Source of the DNA: Babylonia areolata
Lineage: Eukaryota; Mollusca; Gastropoda; Neogastropoda; Buccinidae
DNA length: 64,000 nucleotides
Assembly: GCF_041734735.1 (NCBI RefSeq)
Contig: NC_134899.1
Span: 9,246,611-9,310,610, forward strand
Direction of reading: 5' to 3'
Numbering within the stretch: the first letter of the stretch is position 1; each line of letters begins with the position of its first letter. Shown here in pieces: positions 57,526 through 64,000 of the stretch. The position numbers and the translations under genes are program-made. Below the pieces are notes generated by a model, which saw nothing but the letters and a program-made list of their open reading frames with translations, had not been told where the DNA came from and made no database searches.

Positions 57526-59585
57526 CCATCTTTTGACCTTCACAGGTGTTGCCAATAGCCTCAGAAACTCGTTCATGTCATGCAATAGCTTGTTGGACAT
57601 AAACAGTGCAGCACATGAGAACAATACAATAATTGAGAAATTAGCTACTGAACAATTAACTAATAAAATTTAGACATTGCCTACTCCCACACCTCCTGCC
57701 ACTCCCTGCTCCTGCCCTTCACCCTTTGTCTGTAGCACCAGTATAGCGTGCTTTCCATCAGATGCACATCCATGCTTATTCAGCAAGGCAATAATGTGTG
57801 CACTGATACCCATTTTACTCGTTTGTGCTGTGAATTTCAATTTTCTGGTGATTTTTCCTAAATTATTGGGTAGCTGGGTGTGATATTGTGACGTGAACAA
57901 GAATTAATTGTGTACAGAGTGTGTTGGAAGTTTTAGGGGTGGAATTTGCCCGGCATGTGCTGGAAATCCAGCACAAGGTATTTTGACTTTGGTCAGTTTC
58001 CGGCATGGAAACTATTGGGATTTCACATGATAAAGAACAGTTGTTACTTCATCAGGGTACAGCTTTAACAGTCCATTATATGTGACCATTAGTGACTCAA
58101 ATGACTACAAACATTACAACTGCAATCGTCCTCCCCTGCACCCCCACCTCTCTCTTTAATGAGGAAAATGCATGGTGTAGGTAGGACAGCACCAATTCAA
58201 CCTATCCCCTCATCCCTCTCTCTGGATGCAGCAGTATGAGGTGCGGGCTTTGACAGTACTGTGTTGACAGTGAGTGAATGACTCATCTGTTCAGTGCTGG
58301 AGAACCTGAGACTAGTTACATACAGGGAAAGTGTGTTTGTGCTTGAATTTGAACAGAAAAAAAAACACTTTCTGGCACTTTATTTCCACATTAGCTCCAG
58401 CTGTGCAAGAAATGTTGATCCTAATGGACAACTACAAGTGACACCTGCAGATTTTATTATTAATATATATTTTGGTGTCATATACTGTACCATGTCAAAC
58501 TGATGCAAACTAGGCCTATGGTACTCCTATATATTTTTTTTTTACAATGGGAAAATTGTGTGTTTGAATAGCTCCAGTATTTGTTTTCATAACAAGAAAG
58601 GATATGCTTTGTGTTTTGCTATTGATTTGCTCCAGTGAATTTCCCATTTCACCCATTTAGTGATTTACTAGACCTTTTACTAATGCTATGCTGGATACTG
58701 CGTTCTGATTTATGAAAGGTCCATCCTCCGTGAATGTTCAGGTTCTTCCATGTTCTGTCCTCTGTTTTGATTTTCTCAGATTTCACCATCATTCTCTCCC
58801 AAATCACAATTTTGAGAAAATAATATGGTAATGGTGTTTAGGCTTGATTCTTGGCTTCACTGAGTCCGCTGAATAGTTTCAGGCTTTCGTCTGGGCAGAA
58901 AGAAAGAAAAATTTCCTGGGTAGGTCTATCTGTTTGCACCCCTGAATTTAGGACTGGACATACCATGCACTGATTGAAACTGCCACTCTTTACCATGTTT
59001 AAAAAATAACCATTTTCTCACATGTTGACTTCATTGCAATGTGATTTATCATTTGATTACATTGACAATTGTCATTCAGTGACTGAGTGAGCAAAGACCT
59101 GCTGTTTTATCCTTAGTGTTTTAATTCTGTAATCAAAATATGTTTTAATTGCACTATTGTAATCATGGATTTTAAAAAGTGTAAATTTTGGTAAGAAAAG
59201 TGAAAAGCACTCCAATTGTCTGACAGTCACATCATGTGGCACATGCTCTGGGTGGGGCTGTGTGTGTCTTCCAGCTTCCCAAGACACATTGATCCCATTG
59301 TTAACATGGTTTTACATTTCTTATTGTCTACCCTCTCCCACACTGCTTTCACTGAAAAACCACCTTTTTTCCAAATTAGTAATTTATTGACAAGAGTTAC
59401 TTTGTAGATGACATTTGGTATTTGATAATGTGCTCTGCATAGTACCATAACAGGGTGTTCTACATACAGTGAAAGAGCAGACTGATAGAGCACACAGTGT
59501 GTGGACACACTTTGACCACGCAGTTGGAACAGCTGACTACTACTGTTGTCATGCATTTTTTTAAAGAGTTCCACAGAGCTGTGTG
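57526..59585. other. Intergenic, unassigned
   Basis: No recognisable gene or repeat family. A C-rich frame near 57677-57883 has no recognisable domain. Confidence 0.4.
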
Positions 59586-59745
59586 GGGCTGATGGCTGTA
59601 CAACTGATACAGGTGAGGTGTGTGTGTCCATGAGAAATTTAACAAATTCATTTTCTCTTGAAACGCTTTGTCTGTCAACACCAAATTTGCATTAAACGTG
59701 GAAGAAAAATTATTTATTCTTTATACACATCAGTGTGCAGGTGTT
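59586..59745 (+). mobile_element. Fragment related to the GACTCACTTGTG element family
   Basis: 'gtgtgtgtccatgagaaatt', 'cattttctcttgaaacgctt' and 'tgtctgtcaacaccaaattt' match the inner block of the element copies. Ends are not identifiable. Confidence 0.5.
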
Positions 59746-59783
59746 TTCTTTTCCTGGATCAAACCATTGTTCTGGATCACGAA

Positions 59784-59815
<32 letters not shown>

Positions 59816-60034
59816 CATCAAGATCCACAATATTTTCTTGGGTTGTTCCCGGTTCATACTGCCGAAAACGTTTGGGTTGCCGGGACCAGCGTTTGGTGGT
59901 GGCTAAAAGATAGCACGATCTGTTTCTTGTCTGCAGTTTAAAGGGGGAAAGAATGGAAATTCTTGACAATACAGAGAATGACGTCTACTACCCCCATTGT
60001 GTTTATTGCCTAAGGATATTTTAAAGAGGGTATT

Positions 60035-60156
60035 GAATTAATGATGCTCCCGAAAGCGGAGTCAGGCTGCATGGCGAGGTGAAAACGGTCATACACGTAA
60101 AAGCCCACTCGTGTTCACATGAGTGAACGTGGGAGTTGCAGCCCACGAACGCAGAA
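60035..60156 (+). mobile_element. SINE family B, 5'-truncated copy
   Basis: Starts in the body at 'gctcccgaaagcggagtc' and continues 'aaaacggtcatacacgtaaa', 'agcccactcgtgt' and 'gtgggagttgcagcccacga'. The tRNA-like head is absent. Confidence 0.8.
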
Positions 60157-60344
60157 GAATCAATGATAATAATAATGTTATTTATATAGCGCCTAATCAA
60201 ACGATTTAGCTCTGTAAGCGCTCTACAAATGCGATAGTTCAACAACAACAAAATCTTATATATGATTATATGTATGCTGAAAATTCTTGTTGACTGCACT
60301 TCTTTGTCAGCCATCCTGCCTGAAAAACTGGGCACTGTGGAACT
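60157..60344 (-). mobile_element. Retroelement 3'-end remnant next to the SINE
   Basis: 'aataatgttatttatatagc' and 'ctgtaagcgctctacaaatg' are the reverse complement of the 'gcgctatataaataac' plus ATT tail type, resembling 35425 and the LINE end at 18112. The extent is uncertain. Confidence 0.45.
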
Positions 60345-60806
60345 AGATTCGCTTACGTTAAGCCTTAACCACCTATAGTTACATTTATTATGAGACGGTT
60401 GCTCAGTTAAATAATAGAAAGGACAGGAATAGGTTAGAGGAACAGAGTAACAAATTATTGGAACAAATTAACAAACAATATCAAACGTGCACCTAGTATA
60501 AATACTTTTAAGAACCTGATAGATAAACATGAGTTATTGACAAAAACGAAATACGACTTTGATGGATAAAATGACTGAGCTAGTCAACGACCTGACCAAC
60601 AATAAAAAGGAGTAAATCTGAAGGGGCATAAAAAGCCCAAAATGGCTAAGTTGTATATAACAACGCCCCAAATCCTGATCCTGATCCTGAGGTTAAAGTT
60701 TAGTCAGATTCGCTTACGTTAAGCCTTAACCACCTTTAGCTACATTTGTCACGAGACAGTTGCTCATTTAAGTGATGGAACTTGAATGGACAGGAATAGG
60801 TAGAGG
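60345..60806 (+). mobile_element. LINE 3'-end fragment between two long direct repeats
   Basis: The frame at 60456-60569 encodes YWNKLTNNIKRAPSINTFKN then LIDKHELLTKTKYDFDG and stop. This is the typical C-terminus of reverse transcriptases of non-LTR elements (NxxP/APSxNxFKNxLDK pattern). The 3' end is 'atcctgatcctgatcctga' at about 60672-60690. Copies of a roughly 96-101-base sequence starting 'agattcgcttacgttaagcc' lie on both sides (60345-60440 and 60706-60806). 5'-truncated and dead. Confidence 0.75.
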
Positions 60807-60818
60807 TTTAATAAGATA

Positions 60819-60970
60819 CGAACGTATACGTTGATATTAATAAAATGTTGATCTGATGTGGCTAAGACTTGTCTCAGTAGCATAATAAATGATTCGAACG
60901 TATACGTTGATATTAATAATATGTTGATCTGATGTGACTAAGACTGTCTCAGTAGCATAATAAATGATAA
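60819..60970 (+). repeat. Two-copy tandem duplication, 76-base unit
   Basis: Units start 'cgaacgtatacgttgatatt' at 60819 and 60895 and end 'cagtagcataataaatga'. The start includes the palindrome acgtatacgt. Near-identical, hence recent. Confidence 0.9.
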
Positions 60971-61814
60971 TTTGCTTCTCACGGTTTGAATGATGTTTTC
61001 ATTCTTTCACGTGTGCAAGCAAAGGGAGTGTGATGGAAAAGATGAACAGGTCGGAGCCATGAACATTGTAACGGGCACAGTACCCCCTTCTCCGCCACCT
61101 TACCCTTCTCACATATGCACATCTATGCGTGTACACGCGCACATAATCGTACGCACAAATTAGGAGGAAAAAAACCACTTTAGCAGTCTTTTTTTTCTAA
61201 TTATTTAAAATTCTATTTAAATGCCAGATCATACAAGCTAGAGCCTTGTGCCACTTCTTGTTAAATTCACAGTTTTCCTTTCGTCAGTCGTCATCAAAAT
61301 GATTATTTTAAGGATACTTTATGGTTTGGGTTCATATGACTGTGTTTTTTCTTTTTCCTTTTTTATTTTGTTTTATTTCATTTTATGTTTTTAAAATCTT
61401 AATCGGTTTTTCTTCTTGCTCTAGCTTCGCCCTTTATTTCAATTTTCGAATTGCAACGTTTTTGATTGCACTCACTTATCAGGGTAACAACTGCATCACT
61501 GTCAGTTTTATGCCCTCTGTCACTTCATAAAGGATTAGGTGCTTTAATTGTGTACAGGAACCAAAACCATCTTTGTCCAATATATTGTTATATACTGAAT
61601 GACACTGATTCACATAATAGGAGACAGCCTCCACTGTTGTCAAAGGTCTGCCTTTCGTTGTTTTTCACAAGCTCCACGATACTAACTGCCTCCGGGCAAC
61701 ACATAGAATCAACCCAGTTGTTGCTGAATGACACATGATAATGGTAATTCTTGTCGGTATGACCTCCCAAGGGGTTAAAGAGGGACATGAGACTGGGCAA
61801 AGTTTGTACAATCA

Positions 61815-61878
<64 letters not shown>

Positions 61879-62325
61879 ATATGTATTGTTGCTGTTAACA
61901 TCAGCTTCATAACAGTCACGCTTGGTTTGCTTCCAGCAGGCAGAATCACGCGCTTGCACATGATTATATACACTGAACACAAATATACGCACACTGACCT
62001 GCGCGCACACTTGCATTTCCATTTACCCCCAAGCCATCTACCATTTGCTCCTTGCATACATTATATGGATGTAGGCTATTTTCCGAGATTTCTTATTCGT
62101 CATATTTGAGTTGTTTCAATCTTGATCGACTCTGGTTTTTGTTGTTTACCCCATGGGAAATTTGATGCATTTATTACTTGCGAGAGCGATATGGGACAAA
62201 CCTCAATCATGCAGAAAGGATGCCCTTTAATTGTGGTATGACTGACCTCTGTCGATCTACTTAACCCTGACATCAGCTGAGTGTCGACGTCATTCATGAC
62301 ATGTGAATGGGGGTGAAAGCAGCTG
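60971..62325. other. Intergenic, with TA/GT microsatellite
   Basis: A TA run then GT run at 61818-61876. Otherwise unassigned; no gene recognised. Confidence 0.5.
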
Positions 62326-62418
62326 TATATATACAGGAGATCCAGTGCAACATTCAACTTCAGACCAGTTCTGCTTCTTGTGTCATTAGCTGTGGCTCAA
62401 GTTACTGGGCATAGACAT
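62287..62418 (+). promoter_or_regulatory. Candidate core promoter and untranslated first exon of the FAXDC2 paralogue
   Basis: TATATATA at 62326-62333, an initiator-like TTCAGACC at 62359-62366 about 30 bases on, and an ACGTCA CRE half-site at 62287-62292. A good donor GTATGT lies at 62419. Joining 62418 to the exon at 62861 makes 'acat' plus 'gcattt', which creates an ATG in the correct frame with an upstream in-frame TAG. Inferred from motifs only. Confidence 0.4.
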
Positions 62419-62493
62419 GTATGTTTACTTTTTTTCGTCAACGAATTTAGCCGTAGAGAAAACGAATGGCAGATTATTTTCATAAAATGCTAA

Positions 62494-62662
62494 GCATGTT
62501 CAGATTATTATCGCATCTAGATTAATTAGATTGTTATAAAATCTAACTTGTTATTGTGATAGTTATATATTAATGTTGGGCATGTTCAGATTATTATTGC
62601 ATCTAGATTAATTAGATTGTTATAAAATCTAACTTGTTAATGTGATAGTTATATATTTATTT
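62494..62662 (+). repeat. Two-copy tandem duplication, 86-base unit
   Basis: 'gcatgttcagattatta' starts units at 62494 and 62580. Both continue 'catctagattaattagattg' and 'tgtgatagttatatatt'. Few differences, so young. It lies in the presumed first intron of the paralogue. Confidence 0.9.
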
Positions 62663-62860
62663 GTTGACTTCGTTTTAAGATAAAATAAGTGGTGTTCCAT
62701 TTTGTTTGAAATTTTGCAGTAATTTATATGGCCAGCTGGGTGGAAGATTGTGATGTTCGATTTCAGTACTTGATTTTTTTTTTCCTTTGACAGGGGACTA
62801 CTGCGATAGTTACACGAAAGTTGTATAAGAAAAGAAGGAAATAAAAATTTGTGAGTGCAG

Positions 62861-62964
62861 GCATTTGCAGAGTGTCTGGGCAGCATCTGGTGATTTCTGT
62901 CAACAACAATGGGAACGGATTTTTCGTCTGTGTGGGAGTGATCCATTTAAGGTCTCTGTTTTTG
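62861..62964 (+). CDS. FAXDC2-like paralogue exon matching FAXDC2 exon 2
   Basis: 104 bases, phase 2 in and phase 1 out, as in 48670-48773. Encodes ASGDFCQQQWERIFRLCGSD. Confidence 0.9.
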
Positions 62965-63874
62965 GTAAGTGATCACACCAGCTATTCTTCTTCTTGTGAT
63001 AAGACGCCCTATGTCATGATTGAATGAATCCCTTTATAACGGAACGCTTCAAGCTAGGTAACTGATCAGACCTTTTTTTCTTTTTTTTTTCTTTAGTCCC
63101 GCCAGGCAATCGCTCTCAGACAGTTGCTTAACTAAGCTTTTTGTGTGTGAAGCATTGTGCGATCTAGTGCTTTCATCAAGGAAGTTGCTTTCAGCCATGC
63201 AACCGTATTGTTTTTTTTAGCCAGGTAAATGACCAGGTAAATGATTACTTCCAGGGGGGGGGGGGGGCAATTTGCCGTGCAACATGTCCAGGCAGTAGTT
63301 TTGTACAACAAATTCGGATGGCTGGGGAGAAGTGGTTGAAGAAGGGAATCGGGTATGATCAGAGATGACATCGGAATGTGTACTGCTGTGCACAGAATTC
63401 TACTGTTTATAGGTAGGATGATAACAAAACGAAAGCAAAAACACGCCATCATATCTCATAATTAGGCCTATTTTCTTCTCAAAGATTCTTTCAATTTAAC
63501 ATTTTGCTAAATCAGTTTAGTTTGCCCCAATGCTGACTGGAAGGGTTGCAGGACAAAGTCATTGCCTGCAACTGGAATTAAGATCATATCCAGGGTGTAA
63601 AAGAAGCCCGTAAGAATACTTATCTGATTCCCACTGTTCGTGTTTAGCATCTACATCACCTGCTAAGACCCTTACTCACGAAAGTAACTGATTAGTCACG
63701 GAATCCGGGTGATCTTCTCCTGATACACAAAGTCTTTTCTTTGCCATTCCAGGCACCACTGTCTTTAGCTTTCTGGTGTTCTGGCTGTCCAATGCATTTC
63801 TGCTCCTCCTTGACGTCACCGGCAAGCCTTCAGCTCTTCTCTGCTACAAAGTGCAGCCAGACAAAAATGTATCA
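62861..63874 (+). CDS. FAXDC2-like paralogue, partial (two exons, continues past the window)
   Basis: Exon 62861-62964 (acceptor 'gtgagtgcag', donor 'gtaagt') encodes HLQSVWAASGDFCQQQWERI then FRLCGSDPFKVSVFG. Exon 63753-63874 (acceptor 'gccattccag', donor 'gtgagt') encodes TTVFSFLVFWLSNAFLLLLD then VTGKPSALLCYKVQPDKNVS. Both have exactly the length (104 and 122 bases) and phase of FAXDC2 exons 2 and 3, with many conservative changes. Frames are open and splice sites intact, so this is more likely a working tandem duplicate than a pseudogene. No counterpart of the first membrane exon was found; the start may be made by splicing from 62418. The His-box exons would lie beyond 64000. Confidence 0.88.
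62965..63752. other. Intron of the FAXDC2-like paralogue
   Basis: Unassigned. A G run lies at 63255-63268. No repeat recognised. Confidence 0.6.
63753..63874 (+). CDS. FAXDC2-like paralogue exon matching FAXDC2 exon 3
   Basis: 122 bases, same borders as 49919-50040. Encodes the membrane segment FLVFWLSNAFLLLLD and CYKVQPDKNVS. Confidence 0.92.
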
Positions 63875-64000
63875 GTGAGTGTTCAGTTGGAAGATTGCAC
63901 TGTGCATGCCATTGTACCTATTTCTTCTGTATCATGGCTGCACAAGGGAGCTTTTCGGGTGTTGGGTGCTTTGTTTTATTTTGTGTGGTGTGTGTGTTTT

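Noticed and set aside
60456-60569. Short host gene at the APSINTFKN frame
   Set aside because: The residue pattern and the repeated 'atcctg' 3' tail fit a dead non-LTR retrotransposon end.

Overview
This is a eukaryotic nuclear window, most likely from a marine gastropod mollusc (caenogastropod, Littorina-like is my best guess). The evidence is short exons with GT-AG borders in a sea of introns, dense AC/GT and CT microsatellites, and several tRNA-derived SINE families whose wording I know from gastropod genomes. The species call is inference. There is no bacterial-type gene organisation.

Two gene loci and the start of a third are readable, all on the + strand. (1) Positions 5273-30030 hold 13 exons of a myotubularin-family phosphoinositide 3-phosphatase of the MTMR6/7/8 group, with an active-type CSDGWDRT site and an unusual FYVE-like zinc finger at the C-terminus. 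The first coding exon or exons were not found and probably lie upstream. (2) Positions 47088-53047 hold a complete six-exon FAXDC2 gene (fatty-acid-hydroxylase superfamily, 324 residues). (3) Positions 62861-63874 hold two exons of a tandem FAXDC2 paralogue that runs off the window. A TATA box and possible untranslated first exon lie just upstream at 62326-62418.

Layout: 1-5272 is repeats only; 5273-30030 is MTMR6-like; 30031-47076 is intergenic or UTR sequence with SINEs and unrecognised DNA; 47077-53047 is FAXDC2; 53048-62325 is intergenic, rich in one DNA-transposon-like family and LINE remnants; 62326-64000 is the FAXDC2 paralogue.

The most striking observation is structural. At four different exons, three in the MTMR6-like gene and one in FAXDC2, the 3' splice site together with the first bases of the exon has been tandemly repeated into a minisatellite whose last unit is the real exon border (6230-6676, 15060-15400, 19901-20800, 52567-52910). 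The decoy copies mostly keep an intact polypyrimidine-AG. A fifth array (10550-11950) carries copies of the tract just before an acceptor. Other introns carry tandem repeats hard against their splice donors. I know of no named element class that explains this.

The two proteins are not obviously in one pathway: one turns over endosomal PI3P/PI(3,5)P2, the other resembles sterol C4-methyl oxidases. I see no operon-like logic linking them.
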